DNA from: Leptospira paudalimensis
GTDB taxonomy: Bacteria > Spirochaetota > Leptospiria > Leptospirales > Leptospiraceae
Reading direction: 5' to 3'
Assembly: GCF_026151345.1 (NCBI RefSeq)
Contig: NZ_JAMQPR010000001.1
Span: 2,490,676-2,554,675, forward strand
DNA length: 64,000 nucleotides
In this document: one piece after another, positions 47,131-55,661 of the stretch
Layout: the number at the start of each line of letters is the position of its first letter
How positions within the stretch are numbered: position 1 is the first letter of the stretch
The notes under the pieces: model-generated
Told to the model about the DNA's origin: nothing
What the model saw: only the letters and a program-made list of their open reading frames with translations
Database searches by the model: none
Made by a program: the position numbers and the translations under genes

Positions 47131-48227
47131 GTTACCGTGTTAAACTTCCCATTTTACTTGGCATCATCAGTTTTTTATTTTTTTTCATTCATTTTTTATT
47201 TGCTGAATTCACTTTCACACATTGGCAAAATCCAAAAGGTGAAAATACTCTTAACTTCAATTTAGTTGGGATTTATAGTTCTTTTCTTTTGGCATTGTGT
47301 ATTAGTTTTATCGTATATTATTTTCTTGGATTTTTATACCAATACATCCTCCATATCATTTTTCATATCCAAGATAGTGAAAACCAAATCCCTAAAGACA
47401 TACGTAATTTAAATCGAAACTCTGATGAGTATAAAATTTATAAATCCGTCATGTTCACACTCTTACAAGGCGAAGAGGGACTTGGAGAGGAACAATTTGA
47501 AAATAAATTTGATTGGAAAACAATCCAAGCAACTTCCTTAAACAAACAAATTCCTGATATCAAAATTCCAAATTCACCTGGTTTTGACGTAGCAGTCTTC
47601 CCGTCAGTGATGCGTTATGCGGGTGCTGATTACATTCGGATTGTTCGAGCAAAAGATGGACTCTTTGGTATCATTGCAGGCCACATGGAACCTGGAATTT
47701 TAGAATCCTCAGAAAAAATATTCATCCATGGGATCGTATCATCCTTTGGAGATGGGCTTTTCTCTACAGAAGAATTATTAGAAAAACTAAAATTTGCCCT
47801 CCACCAATTTGCATTCCTAAAGTTAAAACTCTCAGCCTTTGTGATCCAAAACAAGGATGATAAAATGTCTTTTTTGCATTACATGGATATGCCCATCTTC
47901 CAATTTTCTGATCATGGCATCCAAGTGATTGAAGGAAGTGGAGATGACCATTGGTATCCCAATCACAAACATCCAATCTCAATAGCCGACGGGATCGAAG
48001 TGGGAGATTATTTAGTTTGGGCGAGTGACAGAACTCTCACTCAATTTGGTCTCACATCGTTTGAAATCATGGAAGAATTTGTGGACTACTTACTTGACCT
48101 GAGGCCCAGTTCTTCGAGACAAATGTTACTCGCCATTGCGAAAAAAATGAGTGCCCTTGGAAGGGAACGAAACCTAACAAACCCGATGGAAAAACTTTCG
48201 ATTTTAGTGGTTCGGCGAAATAAGTAA
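47127..48227 (+). CDS. Membrane protein with degenerate SpoIIE/PP2C-like domain
   Basis: This 366-residue protein has two N-terminal transmembrane helices (about 8-28 and 48-75). The cytoplasmic domain resembles SpoIIE-type PP2C phosphatases: YAGADYIRIVRAKDGLFGIIAGHMEPG parallels the GGD...DGR...GDVSGHG pattern, and VGDYLVWASDRTL parallels the GD...TDG segment. Metal-binding Asp positions are altered (GD to GH; the final DD to EK), so it is likely a pseudophosphatase. The assignment is by pattern, not certain. It overlaps tatC by 4 nt and so is the third gene of the tat operon. Confidence 0.55.
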   Translation: MSYRVKLPILLGIISFLFFFIHFLFAEFTFTHWQNPKGENTLNFNLVGIYSSFLLALCISFIVYYFLGFLYQYILHIIFHIQDSENQIPKDIRNLNRNSDEYKIYKSVMFTLLQGEEGLGEEQFENKFDWKTIQATSLNKQIPDIKIPNSPGFDVAVFPSVMRYAGADYIRIVRAKDGLFGIIAGHMEPGILESSEKIFIHGIVSSFGDGLFSTEELLEKLKFALHQFAFLKLKLSAFVIQNKDDKMSFLHYMDMPIFQFSDHGIQVIEGSGDDHWYPNHKHPISIADGIEVGDYLVWASDRTLTQFGLTSFEIMEEFVDYLLDLRPSSSRQMLLAIAKKMSALGRERNLTNPMEKLSILVVRRNK

Positions 48228-48980
48228 ACGGATTGTATGACGGAGTAAGTCGAGTTTCCCCCAATTCCCGTGCCCTGGCACAACCACTTCCGCATCTGGA
48301 TACCGAGAGAGAACTCGTTTCACAGAGGATTCCCATTCCACCACATTGGCATCTTTCAGATTCCCCAAGTCTTCCGCTTCGAGAGCTTTCACAAGGCAAC
48401 CTCCAAAGAGGATATGAGTGTCTGGAAGCCATACCACTATATTGTCAGGAGAATGCCCTGGCCCTGGGTAAAACACTTCGACCGAACCATTTCCTAAAGA
48501 AAATCGAGTTTGGATGTCAAGGATGGGACTTGGCATTCCATATCCATTTTCCTTGGCTAATTTGGCTGTCAATTGGGTGCTATAAACAGGGATTTTTCTT
48601 TTTTGGAAGGAAGAAACTCCCGCCATACGGTCGTCATGTGCATGGGTCACGATGACAAAAACAATTTGTTTTTGAAACTTTGTCTGGATGGATTGGATCA
48701 GTTCTTCTGTTTGTGGTTCGGTCCAAGGAGTGTCGATCACAACGATTCCCTTATTTGTCAAAACCACAAGTCCATTGGATGGATACGTTATCCCTTGGAA
48801 ACTGCCAAAACTTTTGTGGATCCAAACCGATTCTTTGATTTTGATCCATTCAATCGAAGTGTCGATTGGGTTTGTAGTTGGATTCGGTGGGTAGGAGGGA
48901 AACTCTTTTGCCGTATGGCATTGGGCAAACCAAATACCAAACGACAAGTATAGAACTAAAAGGGAAACGTTAGTTCGCAT
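48204..48980 (-). CDS. Subclass B1 metallo-beta-lactamase-like lipoprotein
   Basis: This protein (258 aa from ATG 48980) has an N-terminal export signal ending FAQC (Cys21), suggesting a lipidated periplasmic enzyme as in NDM. All six B1 zinc ligands are present in order: His113, His115 and Asp117 (VTHAHDDRMAG), His176 (PGPGHSPDNIVVW), Cys195 in GGCLVK, and His237 in VVPGHG. The active-site Lys198 of GGCLVK is also there, as are LAKENGY and DLGN. The match to BcII-like enzymes is extensive. Predicted function is zinc-dependent beta-lactam hydrolysis; kinetics are unknown. It lies 13 bp after the clpX stop on the same strand. An in-frame GTG at 49016 is an alternative start. The 3' end overlaps the convergent gene by 24 nt. 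Confidence 0.9.
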   Translation of the reverse strand: MRTNVSLLVLYLSFGIWFAQCHTAKEFPSYPPNPTTNPIDTSIEWIKIKESVWIHKSFGSFQGITYPSNGLVVLTNKGIVVIDTPWTEPQTEELIQSIQTKFQKQIVFVIVTHAHDDRMAGVSSFQKRKIPVYSTQLTAKLAKENGYGMPSPILDIQTRFSLGNGSVEVFYPGPGHSPDNIVVWLPDTHILFGGCLVKALEAEDLGNLKDANVVEWESSVKRVLSRYPDAEVVVPGHGNWGKLDLLRHTIRLLISPNH

Positions 48981-48993
48981 GAACAAATAGAAT

Positions 48994-50274
48994 TTATGCG
49001 ATCTTTTCGATATCACCTTTTAAAATCGTAATGGGTGCTTCTTTTTTGAGAACGGTTTCGTCAGTAACTACCACTTCCAAAACATCCTTACGTGAAGGAA
49101 TTTGGAACATGAGTTCCATCATGATCTCTTCTACAATGGCACGAAGTCCTCTCGCACCACTTTCCCGTTTGATTGCGGTTTGGGCAATCGCTTCGATCGC
49201 GGACTCTGTGAACTTGAGTTTTACATTCTCGATATCAAACATCTTTTGGTATTGTTTGAGAAGGGAATTTTTTGGTTCTGTAAAAATAGATTTCAAACTT
49301 TCGATCGTTAACTCATCGAGAGTGGCAATGATAGGAAGTCGTCCTATAAATTCTGGGATCAGACCAAATTTCATCAAATCATCAGGGATTACATGGTGTA
49401 CTACCGATTCCCCTTCTTCGATTTTCCTTCCTTTGTCGTTTACCACTTCGTTGGAATGGAAACCAATGGATTTGACACCAACTCGTTGTTTGATGATGTC
49501 AGTGAGACCGACAAAGGCTCCCCCACAAATGAAGAGGATGTTTTTGGTTTCGACTGGGATGTATTCCTGGTGAGGGTGTTTACGTCCGCCTTGTGGTGGC
49601 ACATTGGCAACAGTTCCCTCAATGATTTTGAGAAGAGCTTGTTGGACCCCTTCCCCACTCACATCACGAGTGATGGAAGCAGAGTCGGACTTACGAGAAA
49701 TTTTATCAATTTCGTCAATGTAGATGATTCCCATCTCAGCACGTTTCACATCATTGTCTGCGTTTTGAATGAGTTTGAGGATGATGTTTTCCACATCTTC
49801 TCCCACATACCCGGCTTCAGTGAGTGCTGTTGCATCCACAATCGCAAAAGGAACTTTAAGAATCCTAGCGAGTGTTTGTGCGAGTAAGGTTTTTCCTGAA
49901 CCTGTAGGTCCAATGAGCATGATATTGGATTTTTCCAATTCCACGTCTCCCGCCTTACGTTCGTTATGGAAGATTCGTTTGTAGTGATTGTAAACGGCAA
50001 CAGACAAAGCTTTTTTGGCTTGTTCTTGTCCAATCACATACTGGTCTAAGATTTTTTTGATTTCAGTAGGTTTTGGGATGTCTCCCACAATTGCAGTTTT
50101 TTCACCACTTTGAGGTTCTTCTGCGATGATTTCGTTACACAAGGAAATACATTCATCGCAGATATAAACACCAGGACCTGCGACAAGCCTTCTTACTTCG
50201 TCTTGGGCCTTTCCGCAGAAAGAACAATGTAATTTTTCTCTGGAATTACCCGTTTGGCTTGCACGTTTGGTCAT
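48994..50274 (-). CDS. clpX: ATP-dependent Clp protease ATP-binding subunit ClpX
   Basis: This 426-residue AAA+ unfoldase feeds substrates to ClpP. The N-terminal zinc-binding domain ([10 protein letters not shown] and CDECISLC) is followed by the Walker A motif [12 protein letters not shown] (about residue 120), Walker [11 protein letters not shown], and the pore loop GYVGEDVE. The IGF loop that docks ClpP is identifiable by context around residue 270. It lies 12 bp after clpP in the order tig-clpP-clpX, a conserved arrangement. Confidence 0.98.
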   Translation of the reverse strand: MTKRASQTGNSREKLHCSFCGKAQDEVRRLVAGPGVYICDECISLCNEIIAEEPQSGEKTAIVGDIPKPTEIKKILDQYVIGQEQAKKALSVAVYNHYKRIFHNERKAGDVELEKSNIMLIGPTGSGKTLLAQTLARILKVPFAIVDATALTEAGYVGEDVENIILKLIQNADNDVKRAEMGIIYIDEIDKISRKSDSASITRDVSGEGVQQALLKIIEGTVANVPPQGGRKHPHQEYIPVETKNILFICGGAFVGLTDIIKQRVGVKSIGFHSNEVVNDKGRKIEEGESVVHHVIPDDLMKFGLIPEFIGRLPIIATLDELTIESLKSIFTEPKNSLLKQYQKMFDIENVKLKFTESAIEAIAQTAIKRESGARGLRAIVEEIMMELMFQIPSRKDVLEVVVTDETVLKKEAPITILKGDIEKIA

Positions 50275-50286
50275 GGAGACGCCCCC

Positions 50287-50889
50287 TTAGGCTTGTGGCA
50301 TTTGTTTGCGTTCTTGGATCACGTTGTCAATGATGCCGTATTCTTTGGCTTCATCTGCACTCATAAAGAAATTTCTTTCGGTGTCTTTGCGGATTTGGTC
50401 AGCAGACTTTCCTGTGTGTTTACCATAAAGATCGATGAGTTTGTCCTTGATCTTGATGATTTCTTTCGCAGAGATCTCAATATCAGAAGCTTGTCCACCT
50501 GCTCCACCATACGGTTGGTGTAACATAATACGTGAATTCGGAAGGGCAGAACGTTTTCCCTTTGCTCCACCAGCAAGTAAAAGAGCCGCCATAGAAGATG
50601 CCTGTCCAATACAAAGGGTTCGCACCTCTGGTTTGATCAGTTGCATTGTGTCATAAATCGCAAGACCAGAACTCACATAACCACCAGGGCTATTGATGTA
50701 GAGATAAATATCTCTGTCTGGGTTTTCCGCTTCTAAAAACAAAAGTTGAGCGGAAATCACATTCGCATAGGTTTCGTCGATGGCAGAACCTAAAAATATA
50801 ATCCGATCTTTTAATAACCGTGAAAAAATGTCGTATTGGCGTTCGCCACGGCTTGTTTGTTCAATGACATAAGGCATCAGTGTGGACAT
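50287..50889 (-). CDS. clpP: ATP-dependent Clp protease proteolytic subunit ClpP
   Basis: This 200-residue protein is a standard ClpP. It has the active-site Ser in [11 protein letters not shown] (about residue 98), the His in [10 protein letters not shown] (about 123) and an Asp in the following helix-turn region. N-terminal [22 protein letters not shown] is typical. It forms a tetradecameric chamber with ClpX, encoded next, and perhaps other ATPases. It starts 3 bp after the trigger factor stop. The start is ATG 50889. Confidence 0.98.
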   Translation of the reverse strand: MSTLMPYVIEQTSRGERQYDIFSRLLKDRIIFLGSAIDETYANVISAQLLFLEAENPDRDIYLYINSPGGYVSSGLAIYDTMQLIKPEVRTLCIGQASSMAALLLAGGAKGKRSALPNSRIMLHQPYGGAGGQASDIEISAKEIIKIKDKLIDLYGKHTGKSADQIRKDTERNFFMSADEAKEYGIIDNVIQERKQMPQA

Positions 50890-50892
50890 AGT

Positions 50893-52239
50893 TTACTCTT
50901 CTTTCCCGCTAAGAATTTTCTCAGCTTCTTCCGTTGAAATTGCTTTTGGCGATTTTTTCTCTACCTCAGCGTAAACAAACTCGTCAATTTTATCAAACAG
51001 GAATTTGTCACGGTAGTAGGTTTCCGCCTTCTGTTTTTGGACTTCTTTTTTGAGAGTTTCGGCAGGAATTCCTTGGGCAGACGCCTCTTTTTCGTAACCG
51101 GCCTCAACTTCCTCGTCAGAAATGACAATTTTGTAGTCATCAGCGATTTTTTGCTTCAAAATGTAAGTTTGGATGCGTTTTTCCGCTGCTTTGGAGAAAG
51201 ATTCCCTTACTTCTTTTTCTTCTTTTCCTAGGCGTTTTGCATAGTCGGAAAGAGAAGTGACAGGAAGGCCAAATTCACGCATGAAGTTTTTGAAAACAGT
51301 TTCTGTTTCTTCATAAATGAGGGATTCTGGGATGATGAATTTGGATTCTTTGATGATTTCGTTGTAAGCATCATCTGTTGCACGTTTTGTGAGTGCATTT
51401 CCAAAAATCTCAATTAGTTGTTTTTTAGTTTTTTCTTTTAACTCTTGTAAGTTGGCAGAACCATCCACTTCAGAAGCAAAATCATCATTGATTTCAGGGT
51501 AAGTTACCTTGTAAATCGCAGTCACTGTTACTGTGTAGATGATTGATTTTCCAGCAGACTCAGGAGATGCAGGGTATACATCTGGATACGTGAATGTGAA
51601 CTCTTTTGTTTCATTGAGTTTCATTCCAAGGAGATTGTTCTCAAACCCTGGAGGGTTTTGGGGAGCACCCATTTGGAATTTTCCCGTTTGGTTGGCATCT
51701 GGGTATTCTTTTCCAGTTTCCTTAAACTTATAATTTATTTCTAGTAAGTCGGATGCCTCAACTGGTTCGCCTTCTTCTTTCAAAGAATTACGAGCCATGT
51801 TTTTTTGGATTCCTTCCAATTCTTTTTGGATGTCTGCATCCGAAATTTTAATTTCTTTCGGTTGGATTTTGATTTTCTTTAACTTTGGTAAGGTGACTTC
51901 CGGTTTTGTATCGTAAGTGGCTTTTGCCTTTGCACCAGTATTTTTATCAAACGTTTCCATTTGGAATTGTGGCAAACGGATTGGTTTGTGTTCCAATTTG
52001 TCAAAGAGGTCTGCCATTGCTTGGTTTAACATGATGTTGGCAGCATCGTCCATCACGGTGTCACCTAGGACTTTTTCCACCATATTCAGGGGAGCTTTTC
52101 CTGGTCGAAACCCAGGGATTTTTACTTTTTCAGCTGCATTTTTGTAAGCCTGTGAGTAGGCGGTGCGGACTTCTTCAGCGCTAAATTGAATGCTGAGGTC
52201 ACAAGTTGCGTTGTTATTTTTTTTAGCCGTAAATTCCAT
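50893..52239 (-). CDS. tig: Trigger factor
   Basis: This 448-residue ribosome-associated chaperone has an N-terminal ribosome-binding domain containing the signature PGFRPGKAPLNMV (GFRxGKxP). A PPIase (FKBP-like) domain follows at about 150-235, then the long helical C-terminal domain. It handles nascent chains as they leave the ribosome. First protein gene of the tig-clpP-clpX run, 63 bp downstream of the tRNA-Gly gene on the same strand. Confidence 0.97.
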   Translation of the reverse strand: MEFTAKKNNNATCDLSIQFSAEEVRTAYSQAYKNAAEKVKIPGFRPGKAPLNMVEKVLGDTVMDDAANIMLNQAMADLFDKLEHKPIRLPQFQMETFDKNTGAKAKATYDTKPEVTLPKLKKIKIQPKEIKISDADIQKELEGIQKNMARNSLKEEGEPVEASDLLEINYKFKETGKEYPDANQTGKFQMGAPQNPPGFENNLLGMKLNETKEFTFTYPDVYPASPESAGKSIIYTVTVTAIYKVTYPEINDDFASEVDGSANLQELKEKTKKQLIEIFGNALTKRATDDAYNEIIKESKFIIPESLIYEETETVFKNFMREFGLPVTSLSDYAKRLGKEEKEVRESFSKAAEKRIQTYILKQKIADDYKIVISDEEVEAGYEKEASAQGIPAETLKKEVQKQKAETYYRDKFLFDKIDEFVYAEVEKKSPKAISTEEAEKILSGKEE

Positions 52240-52302
52240 CGTATTATATCCAGTGTAAAAAAAGAGAGTGTAGTGGAAAGAAAAAGAAGAAGACCTTCAT
52301 TA

Positions 52303-52373
52303 GCGGGAAACGGGACTTGAACCCGCGACCCTCTCCTTGGCAAGGAGATGCTCTACCGCTGAGCTATTCCCGC
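52303..52373 (-). tRNA. tRNA-Gly (GCC)
   Basis: On the minus strand the 71-nt sequence folds as a cloverleaf. Acceptor GCGGGAA pairs with TTCCCGC; the D arm is GCTC/GAGC; the anticodon arm TCTCC-TTGCCAA-GGAGA has anticodon GCC; the T arm is GCGGG-TTCGAGT-CCCGT (one G-T pair). CCA is not encoded. It lies just upstream of tig. Confidence 0.97.
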
Positions 52374-52587
52374 AGAAGGTTTGTGAAACCATCATTTGGA
52401 ACCTAATCAAATCGGCAAGGAAAAAAGTGGAAAAGCATGAATGGAAATCCATCCCAATGGGGTATGGAATTGAATTTAATTTCAGTGGTAGGGGTTCCAT
52501 CTGAAACCACCACCTAACAACATCGTATCGGGAGGGTCGTTCTGGGAAAGGATAGGATTTGATTCCGTTTTCTGTCAACGATCGTTA

Positions 52588-52615
52588 CTCCATCCAAAAG
52601 GGACTTCGGATGGAG
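52588..52615. other. Stem-loop between the SGNH hydrolase gene and tRNA-Gly
   Basis: CTCCATCC (52588-52595) and GGATGGAG (52608-52615) form a perfect 8-bp stem with a 12-nt loop that can partly pair internally. It lies 8 bp downstream of the SGNH hydrolase stop (minus strand). On the minus strand there is no U-run after it; on the plus strand a T-rich tract follows at a distance. It may be a weak terminator or an mRNA 3'-end stabiliser for the hydrolase gene. The remaining spacer 52374-52587 shows nothing clear. Confidence 0.35.
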
Positions 52616-52622
52616 AAGGATC

Positions 52623-53285
52623 TTATTTTTCTAAGAGAGGTTTGAGATAAGGATACACTGTGTCTGCAACGAGTTTGTGGCCGGCTTCCGTAGGATGGAT
52701 TCCATCCTTTTGGTTGAGTTTGCGAATGGTAGCCACTTTTTCTAAGATAAAAGGAACAAGTGGAATGTTTTCTTCTTTTGCAAGTTCAGGATAAATTGAA
52801 TTAAAAGCGGAGGCATATTTTTTCCCCATATTCGGTGTTGCCATCATACCAACTAACAGAATTTTGGTGTTAGGGTATTGTGATTTTATTTGTTTTACCA
52901 TGGTTCGTAGGTTTTCTTTTGTGACTGTTGGACTGATGCCACGTAACATATCATTTGCACCTAATTCCAGAACAAAGATGGATGGTTTTTCCGCGAGTAC
53001 CCATTCCAATCTCCCAAGGCCTCCACTCGTTGTATCACCTGACACACCTGCATTGGTCATTTGGTAGGAATACCCTTCACCATTGATTCGATTTGTAAGT
53101 ACATGAGGCCAAGCATCTTCATAATTCAGAAGTCCATAACCAGCCGTTAAGGAATCTCCAAAATAAAGAATCCGTTTTGGTTGGTTTTCAGATGGAAAAC
53201 CTGTTTTCTTTTCTTTCTCTGGATCAGAAGGATTCCCACATTGGAACAGGAAGAGAAGTGATACGATTGTAATGAAGTAAGGCAT
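52623..53285 (-). CDS. SGNH/GDSL hydrolase lipoprotein (arylesterase/TesA-like)
   Basis: This 220-residue protein has a lipoprotein signal (FLFQCG, Cys about 16) and a full SGNH hydrolase domain: block I FGDSLTAGYG (nucleophile Ser), block II Gly in SGDTTSGGLGRL, block III GANDMLRG, and block V DGIHPTEAGH (catalytic Asp/His). This is the lysophospholipase L1/TesA/arylesterase group, here anchored in the envelope. Start ATG 53285, with a GTG at 53288 as alternative. A perfect hairpin sits 6 bp upstream (53292-53311). Confidence 0.9.
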   Translation of the reverse strand: MPYFITIVSLLFLFQCGNPSDPEKEKKTGFPSENQPKRILYFGDSLTAGYGLLNYEDAWPHVLTNRINGEGYSYQMTNAGVSGDTTSGGLGRLEWVLAEKPSIFVLELGANDMLRGISPTVTKENLRTMVKQIKSQYPNTKILLVGMMATPNMGKKYASAFNSIYPELAKEENIPLVPFILEKVATIRKLNQKDGIHPTEAGHKLVADTVYPYLKPLLEK

Positions 53286-53291
53286 CACTCA

Positions 53292-53311
53292 TTAGATTGG
53301 TCTCAATCTAA
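53292..53311. promoter_or_regulatory. Perfect hairpin just before the SGNH hydrolase start
   Basis: TTAGATTG (53292-53299), a 4-nt loop and CAATCTAA (53304-53311) form an 8-bp stem, AT-rich. On the minus strand its 3' foot lies about 6 nt from the start codon, covering where a ribosome-binding site would be; no Shine-Dalgarno sequence is otherwise visible. It could be a translational control hairpin or an operator palindrome. The rest of 53289-53395 shows nothing. Confidence 0.35.
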
Positions 53312-53395
53312 GAAAATGCAAACATTTTTAGCTAACAAATTTGAATACCATAACCAATTCCAAAGAAAAAACATTTCGAAAGGAAGGACTATTTC

Positions 53396-54685
53396 CTAAT
53401 AAATTTTATCCTCGTCATAGTAGAAGGAAACACCAGGCATGATATAAAATTCTGTAACAGTGTGTTTGATGGATGTTGACATCTCCGAAAATCCTATATA
53501 AACACTTCTGGCAGAATAATCACTTCTTGGCACTGATCCCACTGTGTCTCCCAAATAGGTTTCATAGGTCCGTTTGACATCTTGGCGGATCATTCCTATG
53601 TCCAAGGAAAAACGACAATATTGGAAAGATGTTTCTAAATTGAGAATGGTTCCTTTATCTCTAACCCTTCCCCCATACGCAGGGATCACTGCCGTGAGAG
53701 AAGAGGAATTATCATTAAATACTTCTTGGATGATTTGAGAACCTAACACAGAAAAATTTCCCTTCCTGTCCAGAAGTTCCAAACGTGCTCGGATCTCCCA
53801 CCAATCCCTAAGTTTTAATTTTGAATAAATACCTGGCAAAATTCCTTTCATGGAATATTCGGCATTGGCATCACCACCAATCGACCAAGTAGTTTTATTC
53901 GGTACGTTTGCTTCAGGACGACTTGTCGAATAAGAACCATAGGAAATATTGTTTCGTTCCGTATAACGATGGAAGTTGATCGAGGGACCAACCATCAATA
54001 TTTTGGTAATCGGATGTGTGTAGGAAAAACGTAAATTTTGGCTTACTCCTTCAAAACGGAGTAATCGGTTCCCTTCAAAACTACTTGCCCAATAGGAATC
54101 TGTCCGTGGAGAAATAAAATTATTGGAAGCAGGAAGGTTACGGCTGTAGACACCTAACGTAGTATCTTCGGCATACTGGATTTCATATTTATTTTTATAA
54201 CCATACCGAATGTCAAAAAACTGCGAGTTAACACCTAAATCTTTTGCAGGTTTATAGGGAATGGCAAGTGGAGCACCAGGTTCTGTGATTTGGCGAAATA
54301 AAGAATTTTGGAACCAAGCAGGTCCCGTCTCATTCAGGATCGCTGGAGACAATTTTCCAAATCCGAACCCACTTCGAATCATCAATCTGTGTTCGTATAC
54401 TTTGTTAAAAATCTCCATAGGAGTTTGGTTGTCTTCTCTCCGTTCCCAACTCACGAGTGGATTTGTACTGGGTGGTTCGGAAACCGAAGTTGTATCGGTT
54501 TTTGGAGCCACAATTGGATTTGTTTTTTCTGGTGTTGTTATCGAATCTTTTTTTGGTTCAACAACTGGGTTTGTCTTACTTGTTTCTTCTGCTGTTAGTT
54601 GACTCGCACCAAACACAAAACAGATAACCAATACAAGAGTGAGAATCAATAGCCTTTTTTTTCGATTTAAATTTTTAGTAAACAA
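53396..54685 (-). CDS. Putative outer-membrane beta-barrel protein
   Basis: This 429-residue protein has a signal peptide (RLLILTLVLVICFVFGASQLTA). A low-complexity linker (about 32-85) repeats the NP[VIL]V unit three times (TNPVVEPK, TNPIVAPK, TNPLVSWE). The C-terminal ~330 residues are rich in alternating aromatic and polar residues (FDIRYGYKNKYEIQYAED, NLRFSYTHPITKILMVGPS) typical of an outer-membrane beta-barrel, ending in YYDEDKIY. The start is TTG 54685, inside the ompA-like gene (11-nt overlap), with GGGA about 8 nt upstream. Function unknown; the OmpA-type partner suggests envelope structure. Confidence 0.7.
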   Translation of the reverse strand: MFTKNLNRKKRLLILTLVLVICFVFGASQLTAEETSKTNPVVEPKKDSITTPEKTNPIVAPKTDTTSVSEPPSTNPLVSWERREDNQTPMEIFNKVYEHRLMIRSGFGFGKLSPAILNETGPAWFQNSLFRQITEPGAPLAIPYKPAKDLGVNSQFFDIRYGYKNKYEIQYAEDTTLGVYSRNLPASNNFISPRTDSYWASSFEGNRLLRFEGVSQNLRFSYTHPITKILMVGPSINFHRYTERNNISYGSYSTSRPEANVPNKTTWSIGGDANAEYSMKGILPGIYSKLKLRDWWEIRARLELLDRKGNFSVLGSQIIQEVFNDNSSSLTAVIPAYGGRVRDKGTILNLETSFQYCRFSLDIGMIRQDVKRTYETYLGDTVGSVPRSDYSARSVYIGFSEMSTSIKHTVTEFYIMPGVSFYYDEDKIY

Positions 54686-55361
54686 TGCGAACTGTCCCTA
54701 CGTAAATTTCAGTTCTACGATTTTTCTTTTCAGCTAACATTGTATCTACGATCTTATGTAAATCAGCATAACCATCCACTTCTTTAAATCGTTCTTCTGC
54801 GATTTTATGAACAAGTTTGAGTTCTTTTTTTACAGATTGAGATCTTTCTTTACTGAGTTTTAAATTCATGGAAAATGCCCCAACACTATCTGTGTGACCA
54901 CCAATCCGGCAATTGGTTTCCGGATAGGCTTCCATGGCGTCTCCCACTTTTGCGATGAGTTCCTTTGCTTTGGGTGTTAACGTAGATTTTCCTGAAGGGA
55001 AGGCAACGTCCCCGTCAATGATGATGAGAAGTTCACGAAGTCTTTTTTCATCGTCTTCGATTCGTTTGAGTTCAACACCTTTGGCAACTAAACTTCCACC
55101 TACTTCTTCAAAAGGAGTACCTGTATGTTCAAAATCACTTCGTAATCCTTTGTATAATTTTTCTAGGTAATCAGGAGTTCCTAATTTATCGAGAGAACCA
55201 ACAGGTAAACTTCCCAAATGTTCACTGGGTTTGGATTCATCAATATGAACACAGCCACAAAATCTTTGAAAAGTCTCTGATTCCATCCACTCTGGTTTGG
55301 TGGTCGTCTGACAATAGGTAATGGATAATGAAAGAACTGTGAAGAATAATTTTCTAAACAT
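54675..55361 (-). CDS. OmpA-like peptidoglycan-associated lipoprotein
   Basis: This protein (228 aa from ATG 55361) has a signal with lipobox-like SITYC (Cys about 17). The N-terminal half is a helical spacer with SKPSEHLGSLP. The C-terminal OmpA-like domain (about 125-228) has the pattern FPSGKSTLTPKAKELI and GGHTDSVGAFSMNLKLSKERS, in which the Asp/Arg peptidoglycan-binding residues are present. It probably tethers the outer membrane to peptidoglycan. The frame runs to 55391, but the signal peptide fixes the start at 55361. It overlaps the beta-barrel gene by 11 nt, so the two are co-translated. Confidence 0.85.
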   Translation of the reverse strand: MFRKLFFTVLSLSITYCQTTTKPEWMESETFQRFCGCVHIDESKPSEHLGSLPVGSLDKLGTPDYLEKLYKGLRSDFEHTGTPFEEVGGSLVAKGVELKRIEDDEKRLRELLIIIDGDVAFPSGKSTLTPKAKELIAKVGDAMEAYPETNCRIGGHTDSVGAFSMNLKLSKERSQSVKKELKLVHKIAEERFKEVDGYADLHKIVDTMLAEKKNRRTEIYVGTVRIVY

Positions 55362-55507
55362 AGAACGAACTGTCCCTATCTTTTGCACCAAGAATAGAAA
55401 TCAATTGATAATTCTCTTAAGAGATGATTGGAAATTAATTTCAAACTCTTTCCTTCAATTTAACGTAACTTTGCCACATTTGCCTAGTAAAAATACGAAT
55501 CGATTGA

Positions 55508-55537
55508 ATGACATTTACAAATCTTTGTTTCTATAAT
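55508..55537 (+). promoter_or_regulatory. Candidate sigma70 promoter for the large DUF1554 lipoprotein
   Basis: ATGACA (55508-55513) and TATAAT (55532-55537), spacer 18 bp, lie in the 300-bp gap 55362-55661. A start near 55544 would give a leader of about 118 nt before ATG 55662. The 10-bp word TTTAACGTAA occurs twice in this gap (near 55458 and 55547), a possible regulator site. Otherwise I see nothing in the gap. Confidence 0.45.
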
Positions 55538-55661
55538 AAACATTGTTTAACGTAAGTTATTTGTACACTCTTTCTACACTAGGGTGAGATTGTCGTTGCC
55601 ATGAATGGAAAGGCATCCATTTATTGTTTTATAAAAAAGATTGGTTTACGGGAAATTTAGC

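Noticed and set aside
49031..49573. 180-residue plus-strand ORF
   Set aside because: It is antisense to clpX, which is certain; composition is that of a shadow frame.
52300..52578. 92-residue minus-strand ORF
   Set aside because: It runs into the tRNA-Gly gene and has no homologous features.
53396..54685. The repeated TNP[VIL]V units as a DNA repeat or CRISPR-like array
   Set aside because: Only three imperfect units within a coding linker; no regular spacers or palindromic repeats. No CRISPR array was seen anywhere in the window.
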